From assembly GCF_001494595.1 (NCBI RefSeq), contig NZ_LN929908.1, positions 3,316,468-3,380,467 of the forward strand: DNA of 64,000 nucleotides. The letters run 5' to 3'. Every line of letters starts with the position of its first letter. The stretch's first letter is position 1. Shown in pieces: positions 24,190 through 32,235 of the stretch. This stretch comes from Mycobacterium sp. M26. GTDB lineage: Bacteria; Actinomycetota; Actinomycetes; Mycobacteriales; Mycobacteriaceae. The translations under genes were made by a program, and so were the position numbers. The notes under the pieces are model-generated. The model was not told the origin of the DNA. It was given only the letters and a program-made list of their open reading frames with translations, and ran no database searches.

Positions 24190-25671
24190 ATGGCCACGAT
24201 CAGTACCCCGCACTACCTGCTCGACCAGGCGAAGCGCCGGCTCACCCCGACGCTGAACACCATCCCCGGGATGGGCGCGGTGGAAAAGCGCCTGCGTGAG
24301 CGGGACTGGCCGCAGTTCCCGCTGGCCGAGCCGCCCGCCGGAAGCGACCTGAAGACCATCATGGGCGACTCGGGCCTGCCGCTGCTGGGCCACATGATCG
24401 AGACCTTCCGCGGCGGCCCCGACTACCTGATGCAGGTGTACCGCAAGTACGGGCCGCTGCATTACGCCTACTCCCCCGCGCTGCCGGCGGTTGTCGCCCT
24501 CGGCCCGGACGCCACCCAGGCCGTGTTCTCCAACAAGAACAAGGACTTCTCGCAGAAGGGCTGGCACCCGGTGATCGGGCCGTTCTTCAACCGCGGCCTG
24601 ATGATGCTCGACTTCGAAGAGCACATGTACCACCGCCGGATCATGCAGGAGGCGTTCACCCGCACCCGGCTGGCCGGCTACGTCGAGCACATCGACCGGG
24701 TGGCCTCGGCCGTCATCGCCAGCGACTGGGCGACCAACGACCCGCGATTCCTGTTCCACCCCGCCGTCAAGGAGCTGACGCTGGACATCGCCTCGGTGGT
24801 GTTCATGGGCCATGAGCCGGGCTCCGACCACGAGCTGGTGACCAAGGTGAACCAGGCCTTCACCACCACCACCCGGGCCGGTGGCGCGATCATCCGCACC
24901 AGCGTGCCGCCGTTCAAGTGGTGGCGCGGTCTGCAGGCCCGCAAGGTTCTCGAGGAGTACTTCGTCGAGCGGCTCAAGGAGCGCCGCAACTCCGGCGGCA
25001 CCGACATGCTCGCGGTGCTGTGCGAGACCAGCGACGAGGACGGCAACAGCTTCACCGACGAAGACATCGTCAACCACATGATCTTCCTGATGATGGCCGC
25101 CCACGACACCTCGACGTCGACGCTGACGACCATGGCCAATCAGCTTGCCGCCAACCCGGATTGGCAGGAACGCTGCCGCGACGAGTCGGCCCGGCTGGGC
25201 GACGGCCCGCTGGACATCGAGGCGCTGGAGAAGCTGGAGACCCTCGATCTGGTGATCAACGAGTCACTGCGGATGGTCACCCCGCTGCCGTTCAACGTCC
25301 GCCAGGCGGTCCGCGACACCGAGCTGCTGGGGCATTTCGTGCCGGCGGGTACCAGCGTCAACATCTGGCCCGGCCTCAACCACCGGCTGCCCGAGCTGTG
25401 GACCGATCCGGAGAAGTTCGACCCGGACCGCTTCGCCGAGCCGCGTTCCGAGCACAAGCGGCACCGGTACGCCTTCGCCCCGTTCGGTGGCGGCGCGCAC
25501 AAGTGCATCGGCATGGTGTTCGGCCAGCTGGAGATCAAGACCGTCATGCACCGGCTGCTGCGCAAGTACCGGCTGGAGTTGCCGCACCCCGGCTACCAGG
25601 CGCACTACGACTACGCCGGGATGCCGGTGCCGATCGACGGTATGCCGATCGTGCTGCGTCCGCTGCGCTGA
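24190..25671 (+). CDS. cyp136: Cytochrome P450 CYP136
   Basis: A 493-residue P450 that corresponds in length and place to M. tuberculosis CYP136 (Rv3059). The I-helix oxygen-activation motif is AAHDTST (about residue 305), the K-helix ExxR is ESLR (about 358), and the haem-binding loop is FAPFGGGAHKCIGM (about 433-446) with the axial Cys. The N-terminal region has no membrane anchor, so it is cytoplasmic and needs ferredoxin partners encoded elsewhere. The start is ATG 24190 with AGGAG five bases upstream; an in-frame ATG at 24154 lacks a ribosome site. Substrate unknown; CYP136 is related to sterol and lipid hydroxylases. Divergent from the TetR-SDR operon. Confidence 0.94.
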   Translation: MATISTPHYLLDQAKRRLTPTLNTIPGMGAVEKRLRERDWPQFPLAEPPAGSDLKTIMGDSGLPLLGHMIETFRGGPDYLMQVYRKYGPLHYAYSPALPAVVALGPDATQAVFSNKNKDFSQKGWHPVIGPFFNRGLMMLDFEEHMYHRRIMQEAFTRTRLAGYVEHIDRVASAVIASDWATNDPRFLFHPAVKELTLDIASVVFMGHEPGSDHELVTKVNQAFTTTTRAGGAIIRTSVPPFKWWRGLQARKVLEEYFVERLKERRNSGGTDMLAVLCETSDEDGNSFTDEDIVNHMIFLMMAAHDTSTSTLTTMANQLAANPDWQERCRDESARLGDGPLDIEALEKLETLDLVINESLRMVTPLPFNVRQAVRDTELLGHFVPAGTSVNIWPGLNHRLPELWTDPEKFDPDRFAEPRSEHKRHRYAFAPFGGGAHKCIGMVFGQLEIKTVMHRLLRKYRLELPHPGYQAHYDYAGMPVPIDGMPIVLRPLR

Positions 25672-25677
25672 GCGCAC

Positions 25678-25742
25678 GCGCCGAGATCGACGAAATGGCG
25701 CTCGCTACTCGCACTTTCACGCCGAATCGTCGGCTTGGGCGA
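25678..25742. repeat. 65-bp dispersed intergenic repeat, copy 1
   Basis: The first 23 bases are identical to 62618-62640, and the last 12 (CGGCTTGGGCGA) match CGGTTTGGGCGA at the same distance in the second copy. It begins 7 bp after the cyp136 stop and runs over the last 26 bp of the convergent LeuA-like gene. A gene-tail element of REP/MITE type, or a shared terminator remnant, is likely. Confidence 0.75.
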
Positions 25743-26208
25743 GGAGGCGGTTGGCGCAGGCGATGACGGCGCGCAGCGCCGACTCGGTGGGGTCGGCGGC
25801 CCACCCCATCGCCCACCGGTGACGGCGGCCGTCGGCACCCCGGATGAATGTCGCGATGTCGGCACCGGACCGCAGTTGGTGAAAGGACGTCACCTCGACG
25901 CCGATCCCGCGCTCGTGGAGCATCGCCGTCAGGGCGGCCAGCGGGCCACTGGCATGCGCAGTCGCCGTGTCGATGCGGTCGCCGACGGCGAGGGTGGCCC
26001 GGAACGCGCACGCCTGCGGGCCGAGCCTGCTCGACGGCCGGCCCAGCTGATCGGACTCCCAGGCGCCGAGCCGCAACGGGCCGCCGGCCGGGCTGTATCG
26101 GGCGACGAACGCGTCCCAGGGCAGCGCGTCGGCATCCTCACGCAGATCGCGCGGCAGGGGCGCACAGAACCGCGGCGACGGCTGGCGGGCGGTGGTGATG
26201 GTGCTCAT
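25717..26208 (-). CDS. Stand-alone LeuA allosteric (dimerisation) domain-like protein
   Basis: A 163-residue protein that resembles only the C-terminal regulatory domain of 2-isopropylmalate synthase (LeuA): ASGPLAALTAMLHERGIGVE followed by SFHQ and a strand-rich region, then WAADPTESALRAVIACANRL, the usual last helix. There is no TIM-barrel catalytic domain. In LeuA this domain binds leucine, so the protein could be a small-molecule sensor or a remnant of a synthase. The N-terminal 60 residues (RYSPAGGPLRLGAWESDQLG) are also common in such mycobacterial proteins. The start is ATG 26208. The last codons lie inside the 65-bp dispersed repeat. It marks the left end of the accessory block. Confidence 0.65.
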   Translation of the reverse strand: MSTITTARQPSPRFCAPLPRDLREDADALPWDAFVARYSPAGGPLRLGAWESDQLGRPSSRLGPQACAFRATLAVGDRIDTATAHASGPLAALTAMLHERGIGVEVTSFHQLRSGADIATFIRGADGRRHRWAMGWAADPTESALRAVIACANRLLAQADDSA

Positions 26209-26260
26209 GCGGTGGTCTTCTCGTCAGAGGTGGAGATGACCGACGTCGTCGTAGCTTCCG

Positions 26261-26303
26261 ACCCACAGCGGGGGGTCGGTCTGGATCAGACCCCGCTGTG
26301 GGT
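26261..26303 (-). terminator. Hairpin between the LeuA-like and glutamine amidotransferase genes
   Basis: ACCCACAGCGGGG (26261-26273) pairs perfectly with 26291-26303; the flanks (GTCGTAG/CTACGAC-like) extend it imperfectly, and a second inner pairing GGTCTG/CAGACC can form. It lies 72 bp after the stop of the minus-strand amidotransferase operon and is a likely terminator. Confidence 0.65.
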
Positions 26304-26374
26304 TGCTACTACGAGTCGCACGCGCTGCACGATCGCCGATGGTAGACCTCGTCGCCGAGGCGCTGCAAGTGAGT

Positions 26375-27154
26375 TCACCGCTGCTGAGCGGCGGTCAGAA
26401 AGGCGTCGAACAGCAGCATCCGGTCGGCCTGCGGCCCATCGTCGTCCTCGGGGTGCCACTGCACGCCCAGATAGAACCGATCGGGGTCCTCGATCCCCTC
26501 GGTGATGCCGTCCAGCGCCCTGGCCGCGACCACGAGTCCGCGCCCGACGGCGTCGACGGCCTGGTGGTGACCGGAGCGGCCGACCACCCGGGTGGTGTTG
26601 AGGATCGACGCGAGCCGGGTGCCCGGCACGATGTCGATCGGCTCGTCGACGAACTCCGGCTCCCCGGGGGCGCCGTGGTGCAGTGTGTAGTCGACGATGT
26701 CGGGGATGATCGTGCCGCCGCGCGCGACGTTGAGCAGTTGCGACCCGCGGCAGATGCCGAAGATCGGCCGGCCCGCGGCCTCGGCGGCAGCGATCGCGTC
26801 CAACGCGTCGCGGTCGGCGCGGGCGTCGACGCCGTAGGTGGTCGGGTTCTGCGCGCTGGACCCGTAGCAGCGGCCGTCGATATCGCCCCCGCCGAGCAGC
26901 AGCAGACCGTCGAATTCGGCTGCCGCCGAGGGATTGTCGAGTGCCGAGCCGGTGTCCCAGAGCTCGAAGGATGCGCCGAGGTCGACCAGGGTGGTCAGCG
27001 CGACCCGGGTGAACCGCCGGATCAGGTCGACGTCGGCGGCGCTGATATCGGGGTAGTTCAGCGAGCCGAGCACGCAGATGTGCGCCCGGGGCGTCTGCGG
27101 CATCGGCAGGTCGGGTAGGACGTCCTCGCGGCGTACCCGGCAGTCGGTGGTCAT
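26375..27154 (-). CDS. Class I glutamine amidotransferase-like (PuuD/peptidase C26) hydrolase
   Basis: A 259-residue gamma-glutamyl hydrolase of the PuuD family. The nucleophile elbow is FGICRGSQLLNV (Cys at about 132), and the His-Glu pair is in VQWHPEDDD (about 233). SGHHQAVD is the usual substrate-side motif. PuuD-type enzymes split gamma-glutamyl amides, for example gamma-glutamyl-GABA. In this operon a glutamine-synthetase-like ligase could add the gamma-glutamyl group that such a hydrolase later removes. The ATG at 27154 overlaps the stop of the next hydrolase gene by 4 bp. It is the last gene of a minus-strand operon that begins near 32972 or 31302. Confidence 0.9.
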   Translation of the reverse strand: MTTDCRVRREDVLPDLPMPQTPRAHICVLGSLNYPDISAADVDLIRRFTRVALTTLVDLGASFELWDTGSALDNPSAAAEFDGLLLLGGGDIDGRCYGSSAQNPTTYGVDARADRDALDAIAAAEAAGRPIFGICRGSQLLNVARGGTIIPDIVDYTLHHGAPGEPEFVDEPIDIVPGTRLASILNTTRVVGRSGHHQAVDAVGRGLVVAARALDGITEGIEDPDRFYLGVQWHPEDDDGPQADRMLLFDAFLTAAQQR

Positions 27155-27986
27155 CGTTCCTGCTTTCGTGTGGCGGCCCGGTCGACGAGGTCGGCGAACA
27201 GGGCGGCATCGGATTTCGAGGTGGTGTGACGGTCTTCGGGATGCCACTGCACGGCCAGCACGTCGGCGTCGCGGTGCTCCACGGCCTCCACGACACCGTC
27301 GGCGGCTGTGGCGCTGACGGTCAGGCCGCGGCCCAGCTGTCCGAGGGCCTGATGGTGGTAGGACGACACTTCGATACTCGCCGCGCCGACGATGTTGTGC
27401 AGGCGCGACCCCTTGTAGACGGCGATGTCGTGGACCGAATTGTGGTGTGCAGTGGTTGTTTCCGGTACGTGCTGGACCAGGGTGCCACCGAGCATCACGT
27501 TGAGGACCTGCATGCCCCGGCAGATGGCGAGGGTCGGTGTGCCCAGGTCCAGCACCGCGGCGATGACGCCCAGGTCGAACTCGTCCTGGAACGCCAATCC
27601 TGCCCGGGTCTGCGGCATCGGCTCGGCACCGTAGCGCTGGGGCTCGACATCGGCCCCGCCGGGCAGCACCACACCGTCGAACCGCGCCAGCCGATGCGGC
27701 AGGTCGACGCAGGGATCGGCGGCCGGGCCGTGCAGCACCGCCGGTTCCCCGCCGGCCGCCCACCCCGCTTCCCGCCGGGCAGCACCACACCGTCGAACCG
27801 CGCCAGCCGATGCGGCAGGTCGACGCAGGGATCGGCGGCCGGGCCGTGCAGCACCGCCGGTTCCCCGCCGGCCGCCCACACCGCTTCGCAGATCGCCTCG
27901 GCGGCAAGGGTTGCCGAGAACCGCAGGATCGGCACCTGCGTGCAGCGCTGCCCGACCACGGCCACCAGTGGCCGTGGGTGCCTCAC
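27151..27986 (-). pseudogene. Second PuuD-type amidotransferase, frameshifted by a 116-bp tandem duplication
   Basis: The reading frame starts at GTG 27986 (MRHPRPLVAVVGQRCTQVPI), overlapping the stop of the upstream gene in GTGA. It runs in frame to RLARFDGVVLPGG and then enters a 116-bp direct repeat (not a multiple of three), after which the downstream half (ADVEPQRYGAEPMP onward) is in another frame. Removing one repeat copy gives a 239-codon protein with all catalytic features: LAICRGMQVLNV (nucleophile Cys), SYHHQALG and VQWHPEDR. It is a paralogue of the adjacent hydrolase. As sequenced it would be truncated after a missense tail. Whether this is a real mutation, a reversible duplication or an assembly error cannot be decided from sequence alone. 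Confidence 0.9.
27655..27886. repeat. 116-bp direct tandem duplication inside the amidotransferase gene
   Basis: Copy A (27655-27770) and copy B (27771-27886) differ by a single base (CACCCCGCTT against CACACCGCTT). Copy B is continuous with the 5' half of the gene and reads Val at the variant codon; copy A reads Gly. The boundaries share at most one or two bases of homology. Confidence 0.96.
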
Positions 27987-28687
27987 TGCCCGAACGGGTA
28001 GTCGAGGGTCGGCAGCCAGGTGGTCCACACGTTGCGCAGCGTTCCGGAATCGATCAGCCGGCCCAGTGCACCGTCGATCTCGGCCAGGGTGTCCGGCCGG
28101 TCCTTGGCCACCGCGATGCCCCACTTGTTCGCGGTCTGCACGGTGAACGCCAACTCGTAGTCGGGGTGGGTGGCACCGAGCGGGACGAAGACCACGTCGT
28201 CGTCGATGACGGCATCGACCTCACCGGCGAGCAGTGCGGCCAGCATGTCGGCGTAGACGTCGTCGGATCCCGCGCCGAACGCCACCGGGATCGCCCCGGC
28301 GAAAGTCTGCGCCAGCGTCATGTTGGTGCTGTTCTCGATCGCCGCCACCTTCCGGTCCACCAGATCCTGCGGGCTGTGGATGCCCGCACCTCGGCGCACC
28401 AGCACGCCTTCGTGGAAGACCGCGTACGGCCGGGTGAAGTCGACCTGGGCCTGCCGCTCGGCGGTGATGCCCTGGCCGCACAGCACCGCGTCGGCGTCCC
28501 CGCGCTGCACCGCCGGGATCATGTCGACCCACGGCACCCGTACCCATTCCACCGGCCTGCCGAGTTCGGCGCCGAGCGCCTCGGCCACCCCGGGCTCATA
28601 GCCGGTGCGCCCGTGTTCCGGCGTCCACAGCGAAAACAGCGGCGGCGCTTCGGCATCGAGGCAGGCCAATCGCAGCGGCGCGGTCAC
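27983..28687 (-). CDS. Periplasmic-binding-protein-like (SBP family 3) protein without signal peptide
   Basis: A 234-residue protein of the bacterial extracellular solute-binding family 3 fold: it begins MTAPLRLACLDAEAPPLFSL and has VPWVDMIPAVQRGDADAVLC, ITAERQAQVDFTRPYAVFHE (family signature) and LLAGEVDAVIDDD. Family 3 proteins bind amino acids or polyamines outside the membrane, but this one has no signal peptide or lipobox, and no ABC permease or ATPase gene is present, so it is predicted to be cytoplasmic. It may be a ligand sensor or an enzyme of the cyclohexadienyl-dehydratase type. The GTG start at 28687 overlaps the stop of the GS-like gene (GTGA), and its own stop overlaps the next start, so it is tightly coupled in the operon. 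Confidence 0.85.
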   Translation of the reverse strand: MTAPLRLACLDAEAPPLFSLWTPEHGRTGYEPGVAEALGAELGRPVEWVRVPWVDMIPAVQRGDADAVLCGQGITAERQAQVDFTRPYAVFHEGVLVRRGAGIHSPQDLVDRKVAAIENSTNMTLAQTFAGAIPVAFGAGSDDVYADMLAALLAGEVDAVIDDDVVFVPLGATHPDYELAFTVQTANKWGIAVAKDRPDTLAEIDGALGRLIDSGTLRNVWTTWLPTLDYPFGQ

Positions 28688-30069
28688 GGTGTGTCATCCC
28701 AGTACATATCTCGCTCCCAATCGGTGACGTATCCACAGAATCGGGCCCACTCGTCGGCGTGGAAGTCGACGAGCAACTCAGACAGCGCGGGCCCGAAGGT
28801 TGAGGTCAGCAGGTCGTCGGCCCGGAACGCCTCGATCGCCTCGCCGAGGGTCAGCGGCAGCGCGGGGAACCGGTCGTCCTGCGGAGTGTCGTACGAGGAT
28901 CCCTGTGTCGGCGGCCCGGGATCGATGGCGTTCTTCATGCCGTCCTCGCAGGCGGCCAGGATCACCGCGTGCGACAGGTAGGGATTGACGGCGGCGTCGG
29001 GCAGCTTGTACTCCAGCCGCCCCACGGTCGACAGCCGCACCGTGCAGGTCTTGTTGTCCAGACCCCAGTCGATCCGAGACGGTGCGAATTGGCCGGCGTC
29101 CCAATACCGTTTGTAGGAGTTCACCGTCGAGCCGTTGATCAGCATCGCGCCGGCGGTGTGGGCCAGCAGACCGCCCAGGGCGTGCTTGCCGATCTCGGAG
29201 AGGTGCAGGTCGCGGCGGCCCGGTTCGGCCAGCACGTTCACGTCGTCACGCCAGAGGCTGAAGTTGTGGTGACAACCGTTGCCCATCATGCCCGTTCGCG
29301 GTTTGGGCATGAAGCTCGCCTGGATGCCGAGCTCACGGGCTACCTGCTTGCAGATCTGCCGGTAGGTGGTGAGCCGGTCGGCGGTGAGGTCGGCGCGGTC
29401 GTACATGAAGTTGAGCTCCACCTGGAACTCGTCCTCGTAGTCGCCTTCGACCATGTCCAGGCCGAGCGCCTGGGCGTACTCGATGACCTTCTTGACGATC
29501 GGGCGGTTCCGCTCGAGATGCTCGATGTGGTACGCCGGGCTGGATCCCGGCCGGAACTGGGCCTCCAAACCCTCACCCTGCCAGGTCATCTCGGGTTCGC
29601 ATCCGGTCCGCAGCTCCAGGCCGGTCCGGTCGGTGAATCCGGCGTGCAGCCGGCGCAGCAGTCCCCTGGTGTCCGAGGCGAACTCCGTGCCCGCCCCCTC
29701 GGGCAGATGGTCGGGTTCATAGAGCCGGCAGAACACCCGGGCGAAGCTGGTGTCCCACGGCAGCACCGCGAAGGTGTCCAGGTCCGGCAGTGCGGTGTAC
29801 TCAGGGGCGTTCACCCCGCCGGCGAGCAGGATGCCCCCCCGGGTGCCCTGCAGATTTGCCACCGCGGTCTGGTGCTGCTGCACGCCTTTGACGGCGAGCC
29901 GTTCGAAGTGCCGGGCCGGGGCCACCTTGCCCACGACGCGGCCGGTGATGGTGATCGCCTGGAAGTAGACGAATTCCACACCTCGCTCGGAGATGGTCGC
30001 CAGCGCGGCGGCCAGGTCGGGGCTCGTGGCGTTGGCCTGGCGGTGGACGTCCAGTGCAGTGGTGCTCAT
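28684..30069 (-). CDS. Glutamine synthetase-like gamma-glutamyl ligase
   Basis: A 461-residue glutamine synthetase-family ligase, closer to the gamma-glutamylpolyamine/amine ligases (PuuA, IpuC, GlnA3-type) than to GlnA1. The N-terminal beta-grasp region is residues 20-115. Catalytic motifs include CEPEMTW (metal Glu), VEGDYEDEFQVELNF and MGNGCHHNFSLW (ATP/metal site). The adenylylation Tyr segment of GlnA1 is not evident. Such enzymes attach glutamate to amines at the cost of ATP, the first step of amine catabolism. With two gamma-glutamyl hydrolase genes, a permease and a P450 nearby this fits an amine or amino-acid degradation module. ATG start at 30069; it is the gene after the P450, 30 bp away. 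Confidence 0.9.
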   Translation of the reverse strand: MSTTALDVHRQANATSPDLAAALATISERGVEFVYFQAITITGRVVGKVAPARHFERLAVKGVQQHQTAVANLQGTRGGILLAGGVNAPEYTALPDLDTFAVLPWDTSFARVFCRLYEPDHLPEGAGTEFASDTRGLLRRLHAGFTDRTGLELRTGCEPEMTWQGEGLEAQFRPGSSPAYHIEHLERNRPIVKKVIEYAQALGLDMVEGDYEDEFQVELNFMYDRADLTADRLTTYRQICKQVARELGIQASFMPKPRTGMMGNGCHHNFSLWRDDVNVLAEPGRRDLHLSEIGKHALGGLLAHTAGAMLINGSTVNSYKRYWDAGQFAPSRIDWGLDNKTCTVRLSTVGRLEYKLPDAAVNPYLSHAVILAACEDGMKNAIDPGPPTQGSSYDTPQDDRFPALPLTLGEAIEAFRADDLLTSTFGPALSELLVDFHADEWARFCGYVTDWERDMYWDDTP

Positions 30070-30099
30070 CGGGATCCTTTCGGTGGCCGGATCGGGTGG

Positions 30100-31302
30100 T
30101 CAGGAGCCGGGGGTGAACCCGATGGGAAGCGTGTTGGGCCCGGTGTTGCCGGAGTCCGGCAGCCAGCTGGCACCCGGCAACTCGTGCGGGTCGCGCATCC
30201 GGCGGGCCAGCAGCGGCAGCGCCTCGCTCATGTCGGCGCGGGCCACGAAATGCCCGAGGCAGTAGTGCACCCCGCCACCGAAACCGAAGTGCGGCTTGCG
30301 GTCTGCGGTGAGGTCGAAGCCCGGCGCGAAGACCCGGGGGTCGGTGCCCGCCGATTCGGCGTAGAGATGCACGGTGGTTCCGGCCTTCAACAGCACCCCC
30401 TCGTACTCGAAGTCCTCGATGACCTCGCGGGTCACCCAGCGGGTGGTGGGGTTGAGCCGCATCACCTCCTCGACGGCCTTGGCCCCCAGTTCGGGGCGCT
30501 GGGCCAGCAGCTGCCACTGGTCGGGGTGGGCAAGGAACGTCTGCATGGCCAGGCCGAGCTGGTTGCGGGTGGTGTCGAAGCCGCCGAAGATCAACAGCAC
30601 CAGGCCATCTCGTAATTCATCATCGCTGAGCCGACCCTCCTCGGGCGAGGAGGCGTTGACCAGAGCGGTGACGAAGTCATCGCGCGGATGGGCCCGGCGC
30701 TCGGCCACTGCCGCGTCGCAATACGCGTACAGGCGGGCCAGCGCGTCCTCGATCTTGGGGAGATCCTGCTTGAGGGTCACCCCCATGGCCAGGCCCAGCG
30801 TCGCGGATTCGGTGGCGATGACCTCCCACTCCGATTCGGGAAGTCCGAGCATGATCGCGATGACCCGGGCCGAGTAGGGCTCGGCGAACTCGCTGACGAA
30901 CTCACAGCGGTCCGGTTCGGCGAAGTTGTCGACGAGTTCGCTTGCCAGCGCCTGAAATCGGGGGACGAGGCTGACGATGAGCTGCTGGGAGAAAGCCGGG
31001 GTCATCAACCGGCGCAGCCGCCGGTGCTCCTCGCCCTCCTTGTTGAGCAGCCAGCTCGACCACCACCGGGCGAACGGTCCTTCGGTGACGCCGTTGTGGG
31101 CCGGCCAGGCCACCGACCCCTGCCGCAGCTGTCTGCTCTTCAACAACTTGTTCATCTGCTCGTAGCGCAGCACCGCGATGCCGTAGGGCGTGGTCGCGTA
31201 CCAGCTGCGCTCACGGGCCTGGTGCACGGCTTCGGAGGTGATGGAGAACGACGGGTCGGCAACGTCGAAGGCGGGCACCGGGTCGAGAGCAGCAGACGAC
31301 AT
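30100..31302 (-). CDS. Cytochrome P450
   Basis: A 400-residue soluble class I P450. The I-helix motif is IFGGFDTTRN (about residue 238-247), the ExxR is in EEVMRLNPTTRWV (about 284), and the haem loop is FGFGGGVHYCLGH (about 342-354). CxxG and the HYCLGHFVAR end are typical of CYP105/CYP107-like enzymes. It starts at ATG 31302 with AAGGTGA upstream. It precedes a glutamine-synthetase-like gene and follows a GntR regulator; a GntR-P450-GS order is known for pipR-pipA of M. smegmatis (cyclic amine degradation). I cannot confirm from sequence alone that this is CYP151, and no ferredoxin gene is adjacent. Confidence 0.92.
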   Translation of the reverse strand: MSSAALDPVPAFDVADPSFSITSEAVHQARERSWYATTPYGIAVLRYEQMNKLLKSRQLRQGSVAWPAHNGVTEGPFARWWSSWLLNKEGEEHRRLRRLMTPAFSQQLIVSLVPRFQALASELVDNFAEPDRCEFVSEFAEPYSARVIAIMLGLPESEWEVIATESATLGLAMGVTLKQDLPKIEDALARLYAYCDAAVAERRAHPRDDFVTALVNASSPEEGRLSDDELRDGLVLLIFGGFDTTRNQLGLAMQTFLAHPDQWQLLAQRPELGAKAVEEVMRLNPTTRWVTREVIEDFEYEGVLLKAGTTVHLYAESAGTDPRVFAPGFDLTADRKPHFGFGGGVHYCLGHFVARADMSEALPLLARRMRDPHELPGASWLPDSGNTGPNTLPIGFTPGS

Positions 31303-31345
31303 GCAGATCACCTTCAGCAGCGGGGCATCAAACCGTCACTAAATA

Positions 31346-31359
31346 CTCTAGAAGTAGAG
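31346..31359 (-). promoter_or_regulatory. Palindrome in the P450 promoter region
   Basis: CTCTA-GAAG-TAGAG lies 44 bp upstream of the P450 start, in the only substantial gap (109 bp) of the operon. It may be an operator of the GntR regulator encoded upstream; this is based on position only. Confidence 0.35.
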
Positions 31360-31411
31360 GCTTCATGTCAATGGGGAAACACAAAGTGCTCACGGTCGTA
31401 ACGTGAAGTTT

Positions 31412-32235
31412 TCAGACTGCGGAGTCGGGCCAGGCGATGGCCAGCAGCCACTCGGTGCCCAACGGCATCTCCGCGACGTCACGAAAGGCCGCCGGATCGG
31501 CGGCCGGGCCGGCCTGCGGCATCGACGGCAGCAGCGACCCGACGATCCAGCGCGGCGTGTTGGCGGCGATCACCCGCCGTTCGGTGTTGACCACGACGGC
31601 GTCCTGCGGGGTCTGGCGCAACACCTCGATGAGGGCGCGCTCGACGTCCCCGACGGACAGGTCGGCGCCCGCCGTTCGGTGTTGACCACGACGGCGTCCT
31701 GCGGGGTCTGGCGCAACACCTCGATGAGGGCGCGCTCGACGTCCCCGACGGACAGGTCGGCGCCGGCCACCCCGAGGAACGCCCCATCGGCCACCACCGG
31801 GATGGTCGCGGTGATCGTGTAGAGGTCCGATCCGCTGTAGTCCACGTAGGGGCCGTAGGCCACCCGCGCCTGGCCGCGCTGGGCCAGCTGGTACCAGTCC
31901 ATCTGGAGATAGTCGTAGACGTCGATGCTGGTGGGGTCGAAGTTCAGGCGCAGCCGCGCCACCCGCTCATGGTTGCGCTGCCACCAGGCCATGTAGCGCT
32001 CGCGACCGTCGACCACGAACGGCGCGGCCACAAACCCCATCCCCCAGATCCCGTGCTCGTGGGTGAGCAGATCGGCGAGCAGGCGCTGCAGACCGCTGAA
32101 GTGCGACTCGGTCAGGGCCGCGCGGGCCGGCCTGCTGCGCAGTACCTCCGCGGCGACCCGGCCCAGCAGGTCATAGATGGGTTCCAGCGCATCGGAGGCC
32201 CGTGTAGCCAGGTCGCTGGCCCGCGCGTCGGTCAT
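31412..32235 (-). pseudogene. Cache-domain sensor protein, frameshifted by a 95-bp tandem duplication
   Basis: The gene starts at ATG 32235, overlapping the GntR stop by 4 bp. The frame is intact through YLQMDWYQLAQRGQARVAYG, GSDLYTITATIPVV and LGVAGADLSVGDVE, a Cache (PDC-like) ligand-binding pattern, to VVVNTERR; there it enters a 95-bp direct repeat that shifts the frame. Removing one copy joins it to VIAANTPRWIVGSLLPSM and gives a 242-residue protein. There is no signal peptide or membrane segment, so this would be a cytosolic Cache-like sensor, perhaps a partner of the GntR protein. As sequenced, about 70 C-terminal residues are replaced by an out-of-frame tail. Confidence 0.88.
31573..31762. 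repeat. 95-bp direct tandem duplication inside the Cache-domain gene
   Basis: Copy 1 (31573-31667) and copy 2 (31668-31762) are identical. The unit length is not a multiple of three, so the gene is put out of frame. The junction shows no more than two bases of shared sequence. Confidence 0.96.

Noticed and set aside
26375..27907. 510-codon frame that joins both amidotransferases
   Set aside because: The upstream half is an out-of-frame reading of the second amidotransferase; the real start of the first is ATG 27154.
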